From assembly GCF_964204865.1 (NCBI RefSeq), contig NC_135262.1:17909650-17973649 (forward strand): DNA of 64,000 nt. The letters run 5' to 3'. The stretch is from Styela clava. Its lineage: Eukaryota > Chordata > Ascidiacea > Stolidobranchia > Styelidae. Position numbers and translations under genes: made by a program. This document shows, piece by piece, positions 37,962 to 49,814 of the stretch. Under the pieces are notes generated by a model. It did not search any database. It saw nothing but the letters and a program-made list of their open reading frames with translations, and was not told the origin of the DNA. Numbering within the stretch: the stretch's first letter is position 1; every line of letters begins with the position of its first letter.

Positions 37962-39624
37962 TTAATTTTTGTTGTCTACACATCCTGAAAAATACAAAGG
38001 GACTTCGTTCCAGTCATTCTTCAATTCGATGAGTTTGTTGAAAATCTTAAGAATTGTTCTTGCATCAGGGGGCATCGTACGGCTTGAAATCCAGAAAATT
38101 TTCTTTCCTGAAAGTAAAATATATTTTTAAGAAATAGCAGAAATATTCTTTTGACCTATTTAATTCTATTCCGGAGTGAGTAAACTAATGGACGTAGGGG
38201 GAGTATTTGAAAAACACAATATGCACAGAATAAATACATTCGACGTTATCACGTTTGAAACGTTGCCTGATAAATATTGGACGCACAATCGTTTCTGTAC
38301 GTCTTGGGCTTTCCGAGAGTATTTGAAGTAATTATATTGAATATTGAATGCTTTTGGTACTATATGAAATAAAAGAATTACCTTTTCTAGTGCATACCAA
38401 ATACATTGCGTAGTTGTCGTAGTCAGTGAAATAACGATACTCGTCATTGAAAACTTCCATGCTTTCTAAAAAACGAATTTGACTTGAAAGAATTTGTTAA
38501 AGCACTTAGAGTGCGATTGCACAACGCTTACCTTCCAGTAACGCGTGACTCGGTGCAACACTTGGTTTGATTTCGTTTATCAAGTAGTCCATCCATTTTC
38601 CAACTGAAAAAAACATATGTTTATTTATATATATATATATACTAATCAAGTTCAGTTTTTCTATACAAACATTTGAAATACGTTTTCTTGAAACACCTAG
38701 TATAATAGTTTTAGTGAATCTGACTAAAATAGGTAATTTTGTTTCGAAGTTTTAATTTTTCGTTTATGTTCTCTTTCACTTGTAGATTTCTAACAGTCGT
38801 GAAGCAACCTTTCAATCCATATCACAATGTTTGACTGGTTTGGAATAGCTGTCAACTCGTTGTTAGATGCTAAACATCGCCTTGCTTTGATTAAAAATCT
38901 CTAGATCAGATTTACTCACCATGCTCTTGATTCCAAATGAACCCACCAGAATTTTGTTTTATGGAATCAATGGTGACATTTGTGTTCCTATAAGAGAACA
39001 GTTTTCATTGTACATTGTACATATATCAATGACATTTAACTCATAAAAGCATCCAAAACTCAATGACACACCTTCCCGCGTCTTTGAAAATATAAGAGAT
39101 TCCATTGCTTGTAGGTCGAATATCTTGAATTTGGTAACATGGCACAACTCTGTCCGAAGGAGTTCTAACATTCAAAATTCCGTACCACACTCCAGTCATC
39201 TTCGAAAAATACACAAAATAGGATATACAATTGAAAATAAATATATAAATATCTACATATACATGTAGAGTTATTATTCCTAGTCAAAAACACAAATGTA
39301 ATTTTTGCTGTTTCATATCAACGTTTTATAGTATTTATCCTATGGTTGGAATAATTGGTAATAGCGCCTTTAGAATACATTCCTTTGTGATGACTATACT
39401 TGATATGTATTATTAATGAGAAGATAATATAGAAATTTTCTGATATAAACCATAACGATATACCGATATTGTAAGGAGATGTGTCCTACCTTGCTCCAGT
39501 CAATATCTTGTTGCGCAGGAGGTAGTTCGCATTCATTGCCGTCTCCCTCGCCCTCTGCCGTTACATGTGGGACACAAACAGGTACAACAAACCACAAAAT
39601 AATGGTATAAGAGAATATTTTCAT
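37962..39624 (-). CDS. Secreted lipocalin, copy A (6 exons)
   Basis: Lipocalins are secreted beta-barrel carriers of small hydrophobic ligands. Exons in transcript order: 39624-39490, 39199-39072, 38987-38920, 38603-38532, 38465-38382, 38107-37962. All introns are GT-AG and the sum is 633 bases, 210 residues. The N-terminus MKIFSYTIILWFVVPVCV is a signal peptide. Exon 1 ends ECELPPAQQDIDWSK and exon 2 opens MTGVWYGIL, giving the G-x-W motif of the first strand. Exon 5 carries FTDYDNYAMYLVC, the second conserved lipocalin motif, and exon 6 ISSR, the third conserved region. Four cysteines in the mature chain (ECEL, VPCYQ, YLVCT, FSGC) fit two disulfides. AATAAA on the minus strand at 37894-37899 lies about 65 bases past the stop. 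Ligand unknown. Subfamily unresolved; the cysteine pattern is loosely apolipoprotein D-like. Confidence 0.92.
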
Positions 39625-39939
39625 GGTGTCAGTTCATGGAAATGTCGCGCTTAAAATGAGAAGCTTGTGGATTAGTACCCGTTATTATTGGTTCTACACA
39701 GTAACAACCTTTAACCCAATTATTGGCAATACTCGAGGGCAGGAAGGAAATGCGAAATATTCGGATATGAACATTCCTACTTTAAACCCTTGGATTTATT
39801 GTACTGCACTGCATTTCCAGCCACAAATGTAATGTAAATATGGAATGATTAATGTGTACAAATCAATAAAATTACCTAGAGCTCTACAGTTCTGATGAAT
39901 TATTGTTTTATATGTGTTTCATAAGCAAAGCAGCTAAAG

Positions 39940-40005
39940 TGCGATTGCACAGCACGTACCGTCCAGTAGCTCGTGACTTGATGCAACGCTTGGTATGAAG
40001 TTTAC
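39940..40005 (-). pseudogene. Relic of a lipocalin exon 4 upstream of copy A
   Basis: The stretch GTGCGATTGCACAGC...CCAGTAGCTCGTGACTTG resembles the donor end of exon 4 of the lipocalin genes and its following intron (TGCGATTGCACAACGC at 38510-38525). The match covers about 65 bases and then stops. An equivalent relic lies at the same relative place in unit B (43730-43800), so it predates the A/B duplication and marks an older, lost gene copy. Confidence 0.6.
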
Positions 40006-40591
40006 TGAAACCTTTTTTTGTCGTAGGATGGAGGTATCTATTTGAGTAACAAAAGATTTTGTCGACTGATATCATATACCCCGGGATACAAAAGTTAATA
40101 TACTGGCAGTGAAGTGCTGCCCGAAAAGAAATAGGCTAACAGAGTTTTTTTAATATTCTGTTTATTTCAAATGCTACAAATCTTATATCAGTATACCCAT
40201 TGTCTTGCGCTGTTACACTAATGGTCTCGAGGTGGTAAAGTTAGCTGAATTAAGTCGTGAGTTACACTTTTCTGAAAATGCATTTGTGACATTTCATTGA
40301 ATCTTGGAAGATGCGCTATCTATCATTACATCAGCGCAATAAAAGTTATCTTGTGCAAATTTCCACAATGTGTATGCTGAAGGATGCAATGATCCAAAAC
40401 CCTCGAACGCTTAACTCGAATAGAAACATCTGAAAAGCTCATGTATGATCTTGGTAGAATCAACAAAGTATTTCAATATTTGGTAGAATGCAAGATAAAG
40501 GCCGTCGCAATTCCTAGGCATTTTTAATTTCTTGCATTTATTGATTTTCCATTTAGCATTGTTGAAAAACTCTTTGCCAATATAGCTAGTC

Positions 40592-40816
40592 TAGTTTAGA
40601 ATTAAAACAATACCCAAATACCTGAAATACGACTCCTCAAATTTCTGTTTGTCGTTTCTGTTTGTTAGCAAGAGCCGTGGGGTAATTCTTGTGGAATTCA
40701 AGGAATTGGAAATTGGAATCACTTAAAATAAATTTAAAAATGAAATCTCTTCGCGGCACACCAAAATCTTTTCACGGCACACTAGTGTGTCGCGGTACCC
40801 TGGTTGGGAACCACTG
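40592..40816. mobile_element. hAT-like insertion present only in duplication unit A
   Basis: The right end GTTGGGAACCACTG is a typical hAT terminus and is followed by AGCTAGAA; the left flank reads AGCTAGTC. Unit B has an uninterrupted equivalent at about 44262-44290 (CCATATACGTAGAAGAAC), which serves as an empty site. The left terminus is not a clear match to the right one, so the element is internally or terminally degraded. Confidence 0.65.
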
Positions 40817-41643
40817 AGCTAGAAGAACTATGTAGGCTGAGTTTTGATGAATATTGAAACGCGAAGCCGAAGCTATCCGAATCACCCTCTTTATACACTC
40901 TCAACATGCGTCGATCATTTAAATGCTGAATTTGGAATTTCAGGATTGGAATTTCACTCAATAATGCAGAGATTTTTTGTCATAATAAGCTGAAAATTGT
41001 ACACATTTCGCGTGTCTCACTAATCTCACTTTGCATTCCGGCATATAACCAAACTTTCTCTTATGATCAACACATGAGTTAAAATAACAATTGTGTTTTT
41101 ACATAAATGGCAGATGCAAGACTATCACATTTACAGTCACGTAAACAATTTTCCTCCATTTTTATCGTCAATATATTTCCCAACGGCATATTTTGATATC
41201 CGCATATAGATTACACGCGCGGACATTTGCACACGTGGCATTTGCACCCATTGAAATTTGTGCCAACAGATATTTGCAGTCAGGGAATTTGCACTCATCA
41301 ACATTAGCAACCATGGGTGTTTGCATGTATGGATCGATTTATTTGGATTCCCGGCCGTCAACTAGTTGTGTTCCTAACAAGATCATAACTTCAAAGAATA
41401 TTTCTTCTAAATTGCTTTTAAATTCGTTTCGTACATATTTTCTGTACACATACCGAGGCAAATGCATCAAGTAATATGGATTGAATTGACAAATTGGGAC
41501 TTCGTGAGGCACAAGTATCCAAATACAAATAAATGATTTCATTCACGTTCCATATCTTGATTTCATTTTCCCATTATTTATTAAACACAAAATTAGAATT
41601 AGGATATTCTTCAAATAAAATATGGTATATCGCAGGTCGTGTT

Positions 41644-43414
41644 TTAATTTTTGTTGTCTACACATCCCGAAAAATACAAAGGAACTTCGTTCCAGCCATT
41701 CTTCAATTTGATGAGTTGATTGAAAATCTCAAGAATTGCTCTTGCATCAGGACGCTTCATGCGGCTTGAAATCCAAAACATTTTCTTGCCTTAAAATAGA
41801 ATATATATATTTTTCCGAAAAGGCCGAAATATTCCTGATGAGAAAACTAATGGATTCGTGATCGATATTCAGAAAATAGAGTACAGAACAAATACTTAAT
41901 ACTTTCTCTGAAGTAAATCAGACGTACAATCGGTTTTGTACGTCTCGGCCTTCCCGAAATTATTTGAAGTAATTAAAGTGAATACAGTATAATTTTGCCT
42001 TTCGAGCAAATAAATTTCATCAGTGGTAATATAAGCGAAAACTGAGGTAAGGTTATCTCATGAAATAACTACCTTTTTTAGTGCATACCAAATACATTGT
42101 GTAGTTGTCGTAGTCAGTGAAGTAACGATACTCATCAGTGGACAGCTCCATGCTTTCTAAAATCGAAATTTGACTTTTATTATCCGATAAATGATTTTGT
42201 TAAAGCACCTAAGGAGCGATTGCATAATTCTTACCTTCCAGTAGCTCTTGACTTGGTGCAACACTTGGCTTGACTTCGTTTCTCAAGTATTTCATCCATT
42301 TTTCAACTACACAAAACATATGTATATATATAGATATATATAAATAGGCTTATATACTCTATTTTATCAAGTTTAGTTTTCTTTAACAAACAATGGAAAT
42401 CCATTATAAGTTTCTCAAAACACCCAGTGGGAAGGTATTTAGTAATAATGTCGAAATTTCAATGTCGTTTTTGTTCTTTTTATAATATGCATTTTATCAG
42501 TCGCGAATGAACCTTACCCATCTTTCAAACCTTATCACAAGGTTTGACTGGTTTGGTCTGGTTGACAAGTCGTTGCTAGATGCTAAATATTGTCTGCTAT
42601 TGATTGAAAATCTCTAGATCAGATTCACTCACCATGCTCTTGATTCCAAATGAACCCACCAGAATTTTGTTTTATTGCATCAATGGTGACATTTGTGTTT
42701 CTATAAGAAAACAGTTTGCATTGTACATTTACCAATATATCAATGACATTTATCTCATGAAAGCACCCAAAACTCAATGACACACCTGTCAACGTCTTTG
42801 AAAATAGAGGTGATTCCATTGCTTATAGGTCGAATATCTTGAATTTGGTAACATGGCACAACTCTGTCCGAAGGAGTTCTAACATTCAAAATTCCGTACC
42901 ACACTCCAGTCATCTTCGAAAAATACCAAAATAGGTTATACAGATGAAAATAGAAAAATCGACTTACCCATTTCGTGTATATGTAGAGTTATTATTCCTG
43001 GCCAAAAACATAAATTTAGCTTTTGCTGTTTCATATTAACGTTTTATAGTATTTACCGTATGGTTGGAACTTCCGTAGAACGTTTAACATAATTGTTAAT
43101 AGCGCCTTTGGAATACATTTTTTTGTGATGACTATACTTGACTGGTAAAGAAGAAAACAAAGAAAAATTTGTCATTCAATGCATTATAAAATCTCCTTCT
43201 ATTATTGAGAGGATAATATAGAAATTTCCTGGTATAAACCAATAACGATATACCGATATTGTCAGGAGATGTGTCCTACCTTGCTCCAGTCAATATTTTG
43301 TTGCGCGGGAGGTAGCTCGCATTCATCGTCGTCTTCGTCGCCATCTGCCGTTACATGTGTGGCACAAGCAATTGCAACAAACCATAAAATAATGGTATGA
43401 GAGAATGTTTTCAT
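41644..43414 (-). CDS. Secreted lipocalin, copy B (6 exons)
   Basis: A paralog of the gene at 37962-39624 with identical structure. Exons: 43414-43280, 42913-42786, 42700-42633, 42306-42235, 42156-42073, 41789-41644; the sum is again 633 bases, 210 residues, all exon lengths equal to copy A. The signal peptide is MKTFSHTIILWFVAIACA, followed by an acidic run (DGDEDDDECEL) longer than in copy A. The motifs MTGVWYGIL, FTDYDNYTMYLVC and ISSR are kept, as are the four cysteines. Differences from copy A cluster in the acidic N-terminus, the end of exon 2 (GITSIFKDVD), exon 4 (YLRNEVKPS) and exon 6 (RMKRPDARAILEIFNQ). No stop or frameshift was seen, so both copies look functional. AATAAA on the minus strand lies at 41577-41582. 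Confidence 0.92.
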
Positions 43415-43729
43415 AGTGTCAGTTTATGGAAATGTCGCGCTTATACTGAGCAACTTGTGGATTAGTACCCCTTATTATAGGTTCTACACAGTAACAACCT
43501 TTGGATTTAAACCAATTATTGGCAATACTTGAGGACAGGGAGGAAATGAAAAATATACGGATATGAACATTCCTACTTTGAACCCTCTGATTTGTTAAAT
43601 TGCACTGCATTTCTAGACACATTTAGCCACAGATGTAATGTAAATATGAAATGAATATTATGTACAAATCAATAAAATTACCTAGAGCTTATGAATTATT
43701 GATTTATTTGTGATCCATAAGGAAGTAGC

Positions 43730-43800
43730 TTTAGTGCGATTGCACAATAAGTACCTTCCAGTAACTCGTGACTTGGTGCAACACTTGGTATGCCGTTTAC
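43730..43800 (-). pseudogene. Relic of a lipocalin exon 4 upstream of copy B
   Basis: GTGCGATTGCACAATAAG followed by TACCTTCCAGTAACTCGTG matches the 3' end and donor of lipocalin exon 4 and decays after about 65 bases. It is the counterpart of the relic at 39940-40005. Confidence 0.6.
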
Positions 43801-44411
43801 TGAAACAATTTTCGTCATAGGATAGTCCTATCTAATTGTGTAGTAAAACATTTTGTCGACTGATATCAAATAATCCAAGATGAAAAAATTAATATACTGG
43901 CAGTGAAGTGCTGCCCGAAACCAAATAACCAAATAATTTCAATCTTCTGTTTATTTCAATTGTTAAAAATCTTTTATTAGTACTTTTCTGAAAAGGCATT
44001 TGTGACATTTCATTAAATCTTGGAAGATGTGCTTTCTATCATAATATGTCTATGCTGAAGGATGTAATGATGCAACCCTTCAAACGCTTCAAGTTCATAT
44101 TGACTTGAATAGAAACATCTGAAAAGCTCATGTATAATCTTGGTTGGATCAACACAGTATTTTAATATTTGATAGAATGCAGAATAAAGACTGTGGCATT
44201 TCCTCGTCATTTTCAAGCTCTTGCATTTAATTGATTTTAGATTTACCATTGTTGAAAAAACATCTCGCCATATACGTAGAAGAACTATTTATTAACACTT
44301 TTATGCTCGGTTAAGATGAATTTTGAAACGCTAAGCCGAAGCTATCCAAATCACCCTCTTTATACACCCTTAACATGCGTCGATCTCTTAAAAGCTAAAT
44401 TTGAATTTCGG

Positions 44412-44600
44412 GTAGTACCCGTTATTATAGGTTCAACATTGCAGCAACCTTTGGATTTATATCAATTATTTGCCATACTTGAGTATAGGGAGGAAATGAT
44501 AAATATTCGGATATTAACCTTCCTACTTCGAACCCTTGGATTTGTCAAATCATACTGCTTTTACAGACATATTCAGATCTGAAACACAGATGTCAATAAT
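44412..44600 (-). repeat. Third copy of the lipocalin 5' flank without a gene
   Basis: From 44412 the sequence repeats the promoter flank found at about 39670-39835 and 43455-43625 (TTATTATAGGTTC, GCAACCTTTGGATTTA, AGGAAATGATAAATATTCGG, CTTCGAACCCTTGGATTTG). No exon 1 follows on the minus side; it joins directly to the end of unit B. It is therefore a truncated third copy. Confidence 0.7.
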
Positions 44601-44715
44601 GTAAATAAGGAATGGTGAATTTGCGCAATTCCAAATAATTTTGGTCTTGATCAACTCTACTCTTCACAAAAAGTAATGCTTGACTGCAGTCACATTTGAA
44701 TGCTGGTATTATCAT

Positions 44716-45531
44716 TACGGAAGTAAGTTTCAGAATTTCGAATCGAAGCGATTCGAATCAACATCGATTCGAAGCAATTTAGGAAAAAGGGCTTGATTCC
44801 ATTTAAAAAAAATTCCTCAAGGCAACTGCACGACACACCGGCGCTAACGTTATATCGACCAAAAGCGTTTATTATCCTTGCGTTTACAGCTTTCCAAAGC
44901 CGTGACACTCCCAGGGTCGTTATATTTCATATTGGTAGCAGCTTTCGAGGGACCAATGGATTCGCTCCATTTTGTTCGACTACTTAAAATGTTACAAAGT
45001 TTCACAAATATTTTGAACGTGTCTTCAAATTATCTACATAATATTATTATAATAAAACATCATTGCCCCATACCTTATTAAAAACATGTCTGCGATGCTT
45101 GCCTCGTTATCATTGCTTCTTTTTAAATCATGGCGCATACGGTACTATAACTAGCGATTATAATTTGGATGAATTTTGAAGGTCAATTTTAGAAGAAACA
45201 ATCGCTATAAACCCGTATCATTTGCAAACATAATTGTATGTAAGTAAATATGTAACTGAGTATACTTTTATGTAACAAAAAATAAATTTTAGCCGTAATA
45301 TATTTGGTAGTTGATATATCCATGCAGTGTGTTTTTCTGGTAACTTTCTTAATTCTTCAAGCTCATTATTGTTATTTTATCAAAATTTATACTATTTTTC
45401 TTCCAAATTTGAGGAAAGTTAACGATAATATGATGATATACTAAATAGAATCAGATTCGGAAATATTCGAATCGGAACATTGTGATTCGAAATTCTATTC
45501 GAAAAAAAAATATTCGAAACTTACATTCCTA
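44716..45531. mobile_element. hAT-like element with perfect 8-bp duplication and TTCGAA subterminal repeats
   Basis: It starts TACGGAAGTAAGTTTC and ends GAAACTTACATTCCTA, which inverted gives TAGGAATGTAAGTTTC. Exact ATATTC-poor flanks ATTATCAT sit at 44708-44715 and 45532-45539. Both subterminal regions are rich in GATTCGAA/TTCGAATC words, a pattern of hAT subterminal transposase-binding repeats. The 816-base body carries no transposase frame. Confidence 0.85.
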
Positions 45532-45539
45532 ATTATCAT

Positions 45540-46560
45540 AAATTTCAATAGAAATATTTAGGTGTCTGGCCTTATTTGGTTAACTTTGAAAATCCACAAA
45601 ATTGTGTGGTAACGGTTTAACTGTGAAATTTTATTCGTTAATTGCGAGATTCTGAGAAACTTGAGCTAAGTCTCTTATTATACTACCCACTCAAGGGGGG
45701 AATGCTGGTTTTGCGTTACCCCATCAACTGAGATCTGAAATGATGCAACATCGTCACAGTTCTTTCACACAAAGCACAGCTATGTATAGTTTAGGCAAAA
45801 TGTTGTTGTTTTGTGAATGTTTTTTCTGTCGGGAAATAGTACTCATAGATGGGAGAAGTCCCTGAAAGGCTATTATTTTTTTTACTATCCTTAGATTCCT
45901 ACGTGATCTGAAATTTCACGCAAACACATTGCTATATTGCTGTAATGCCTGAGAACACGTCATGCTTGTCCGCCGATATACGTGCTCAGCTCTAAGACTT
46001 CAACGGTACCGATGCGCGAACTTTGTCTTTCCTTGTTTTCTAAAAGTGTCTCTCAGCACAACCTTCAGGTTAATTTGTTTCACTCCAAGAGTAAAAAAAA
46101 CTACCATCACAGCATTGCATCAATTAGGGTTACTACTTACTACAACTCTGGCGTGATTTATTTGTGATTTAAATACAGTCATGATTGTCAGCATTATTTT
46201 CCTCTAACACGTAACACTGACGTACTGGGGAGTCAATGAAATTACAATAAAGTGTGTCGATCGCAACTGTTTTGTTTAATTTTCAATATATGAGCGATAC
46301 GGTGGAGAAACCTATGGGTGTAAACATCCATGACAGAAAATCGCCCGTGGGTGCAAAAGCCCTTGTCTGGAGTTTTCCAAAAGTTCTAAAAGAAGCTTAT
46401 TTATGTGAGAGGGTGAAAATATAATAAATAATAAAAACATGGATGACGAGCATAAATCACAGTATAATGAATGCTGGAATCTTTATACTCGACTACTCTA
46501 AAGAAAGAAATCAGATTTATATATGTATATCCAAAATTTGCCTCTCACAAAAGCAACATC
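45540..46560. other. Spacer with no recognised gene
   Basis: Short frames only. Near 46310-46370 a pair of words (TATGGGTGTAAACATCCATG and GTGGGTGCAAAAGCCC) loosely resembles the 41200-41330 repeat; too weak to name. Confidence 0.3.
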
Positions 46561-46626
46561 AATGCAGTCTGAAAAACAATCAATAAACTAATTGATAAAA
46601 ATATAAAACTAAAGTTTGTCTTTCGA

Positions 46627-47500
46627 TTGGACTCGAATGCAGTGGTACAGAAATTGAAAATAAATTTCACAAACACTTTTCCCGAGGGGCACAAAGTTTG
46701 CTTGACAAAATGCCACATCCAGTTAGATGTGACATCAAACACTTATCAAATTTTTTGGAAGAAAATAATTCTCATCCATGTTTTAAGGCTAATTACATTA
46801 TTAGGAATCGATGGTATTCCATTCAAAATTTTGAAATATGTTCCGGAACATATCATTGATATCCTGATATATATATACATATTCGACCTCTCACTATCTA
46901 CTGGATTTCAATAGAGTAAAATTTCTTCCTATTTTCAAAAAGGGTAGTGTTTCAGAACTTGGAAACTATATCGTCGTATATATTTGTGTCATGAATTACG
47001 GAGTTTTTCGAGGATCTTTATCTAGCCCCTTATTCTTTCTAGCTCACATAAACGACATGCCTATATGTCTGGACTCCTCTGAGTCTAGCATGTTTGCTGG
47101 TGACACTGATTTGATTTGGGTAAAACTTGGGAACAACTATCCACAGTTACAAACCAGGAACTATCTCTTAATGCCAACAAGACTATGTGTGTTGTACTAT
47201 TACTTCCAAGCAAACTTAAAAATGTGAGTTATTTAAAACCTTTACTGCTCAATGGCAAAGAAATCGAAAGAGTGAGTGGAATAAAATATTTAGGAGTAAT
47301 CTTCGATGAAAATCTTCGGAAATCTTGTATCAATCAATCGGCTGTAGGCATACTAGCAATGTTTCAATCATTATTACTCATGTTACTCAGCCTTGCTCCG
47401 CGGGAACAAAATACTCGTCTCAAAATTGCAAAGAATAAAAAAAAAATTATGAATTATTTTTGGGAGGAGAAGATGTGAAAGTGTGGACGATTACTTCAAA
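46627..47500 (+). mobile_element. Decayed non-LTR retrotransposon reverse transcriptase
   Basis: Fragments in successive frames keep the order of LINE reverse transcriptase: GIDGIPFKILKYVPEHI (palm start), IFKKG-type segment near 46940, GVFRGSLSSPLFFLAHINDM (the block normally GxxQGSxLSPxLF), FAGDTDLIW (catalytic box with the first aspartate replaced by Gly), then LSLNANKTMCV and GIKYLGVIFDENL. Several frameshifts and stops separate them. It is a dead fragment and the clade was not determined. Confidence 0.8.
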
Positions 47501-47509
47501 TTGTTAAGT

Positions 47510-48480
47510 ATACTTAAGGTTGAAGATATGATTGAGGTTTTGTCATGAGCCAGCATTTTCTGCGTTTTGCTGGACCCAAACTCTGAAATTATCTTTCTTT
47601 GAATTTGAAGAGGTTGAGGTCCAAAAAATCTTTTCAGGAACAAACTATTAAAAATTACCGTTTTTAACTACACTGATATATATTCTTTTTGCATGAAATT
47701 AGCTACAATGTGTTGGTGGTTTTGAATCAATTAAACCTCAAGAAAAATGAATTTCTTGTTGATAACCCATGAACAAAAATTTGGGCACCTCCTCATTTGC
47801 ACATTGTTATTTTCATGGAAATATTGAACAGTTATAATAATATTGTTTTTGTTCCTGCGACTATTAATTATGTACGTGTAAGTGTGTGTGTAAAATAATT
47901 TTGGGTGAGTGAGCACGTACCACTTATTTTTGACAAAACCTTCAATCTTGTATTCCGTACGTTTTAAACGTTATTTACCGTTTTGCTTTTGCTCCTTCTT
48001 TCATAAACAGTTTTTATTTATTTGCTTTTATTAATTATTTTCAGTCTGTTATGCGGATTTTGGAGTCGAACTCGAAATAAACTTCGATTATCTTTCAAAT
48101 GAATTCAATTCGCACAAGATTGACAATATTCGAACAACAAATGATTGGAAAATCAATGGACGTCTCAACGATTTTTCACCAGGTAATTGCGATAAGATTT
48201 CAAAGTATTCCTCTATTTAAAAGTAACTCGAAAAATGACTTGATGTCACCACACTTTTTTATTTGCGACATGTTTTTATATTGGTCTCCTACTCAACTGT
48301 AAGTTTAAAGTCGTTCCCTCGAAAAATTGTATACATAAGCATACATAATTAGGAAAATTCGAACATGAAAGAGTCAAATCGAAGAATATTCTCACTTACC
48401 ACAACTTTTTGTTACTACAGTACTCAAGGTTGCAATGGCAGCACTGACAGACGCCATGGTACCGTATCCTGTAATACAAT
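47510..48480. other. Spacer, nothing recognised
   Basis: AT-rich DNA between the LINE remnant and the duplication containing the dead GalNAc-transferase. No exon or element end was supported. Confidence 0.3.
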
Positions 48481-49814
48481 TACATCTTCAATAAATGCAG
48501 AAATGTGTGAGTTTGGTCAGATTTGCACAAATCATCGTGTGAGTGCTCGGGACATCTTTCTAGTTTATTGTGTTTATAAAATCCTTCAGAAACTACACAC
48601 GCAAAACGATTATGTAGCCAAATACTCAAGCATAGAGAAGCAGCAATGTGTAACAATATTCACCATACCACACACGGTTTGCTAGTTTATTGGAATTAGT
48701 GGTATTTGGTATTAGTATGTTGCTCGCGTTACAAAGCAGGAACACCTGAAGACTGTAATCGTCTCACGGAGGTGTAGGAGTGCATGTGGAATGGCAATGG
48801 CTGAATGGGGAGAGATTGATATTGTGGATATATCAGTTATAATTTATATAGACCTTTTATTTGATTTTATAGACCACTATTTTAAATAATATTTGTTTGA
48901 GGTATATATTTTAACATTAATGTCTAATCAGTCACGAATAGCCAATATCGAATAATGCACTGTTTCGAATACATTCGAAATTATTATTTTCGAATAAACA
49001 ATATCGAATATATTCGAAAATAAAAGAAGTAATAGAAGCTTTTCTTAGTGGACGGAATTTGCATACGATAAATAATGGAATAACTGTTAACTGCAACCTT
49101 CCTATTTCCAAGACATTTTATGCCCACATATTGCTGTTATATTTTAAAGTAGTAACAGTTGTGTTTTTCTTATATGCGAAAATACGAATCAAAAGTTAAT
49201 TACAATCGGGAAGTTCATCACACATTTTATGTCCACAGTTCGCTGTGGTACTTTAGAGAAGTAATGCTTTTATTTTTTCGCAAATCGACGCAACCATGAG
49301 TTACGTTAAACAGAATAAAATTAATACAGCAAGGCATTTTAAATATTGGTATCAGTCATGAATTTCAATGTTTTGCGCAACAGAAAAATCATTTAATTAA
49401 AAATCGATACTTTTACCTATTATTATTAAAAATTATTTGCCGAAACGCGGGAAAAAGTTTAATTATTTTTCCTATTGAATCAACTTGTTTTTTCCGACTT
49501 GTGACAATTTATCGGGTAGAAGATAACAAACAGAAAATAACAAACAATCAAAGTGCCGATTTTATTTCATCGTCATTACAATTCGTGATGAAGTGCAGAA
49601 AATCGACTCCCTCGAAAACGGAACGCTTTGCTGACTGCGAAAAGCGGCTATTTTTCGGAATTATTCTAAAATTAGCCGAAGAAGTATTCGAATACTTTAA
49701 TATTCAAATTTGATTCGATTTGGACAACCCTGCTAATCATTATAACATTGAAATTCCCATTTAATTTCCCACTTTAATTTTTACCACACTTCCACCATTT
49801 GACTACGAAAACCT

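Larger units (their letters stand above)
37865..40944 (-). repeat. Tandem duplication unit A (lipocalin gene plus upstream flank)
   Basis: It aligns along its length with 41545-44411: the polyadenylation flank, all six exons, introns, the promoter and about 1.3 kb upstream. Exons and introns are both clearly similar, so the duplication is moderately recent. Unit A contains an extra hAT-like insertion (about 40592-40816) absent from unit B. Both units end at the same landmark, ATGCGTCGATC, near 40910 and 44377. Confidence 0.85.
41545..44411 (-). repeat. Tandem duplication unit B (lipocalin gene plus upstream flank)
   Basis: The partner of 37865-40944, in the same orientation, separated by about 600 bases containing a low-order repeat of ATTTGCAC words (41200-41330). 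The shared polyadenylation flank, exon order, intron positions, promoter and relict exon 4 define the unit. Confidence 0.85.

Noticed and set aside
41193-41345. CRISPR-like array in the ATTTGCAC repeat
   Set aside because: Repeats are short, irregular and imperfect, spacing varies, and the sequence is animal nuclear DNA.
48955-49735. hAT element in the GalNAc-transferase upstream flank, based on TTCGAATA words and a right end GGACAACCCTG
   Set aside because: The left terminal repeat was not found and the flanking octamers do not match clearly; left as an observation only.
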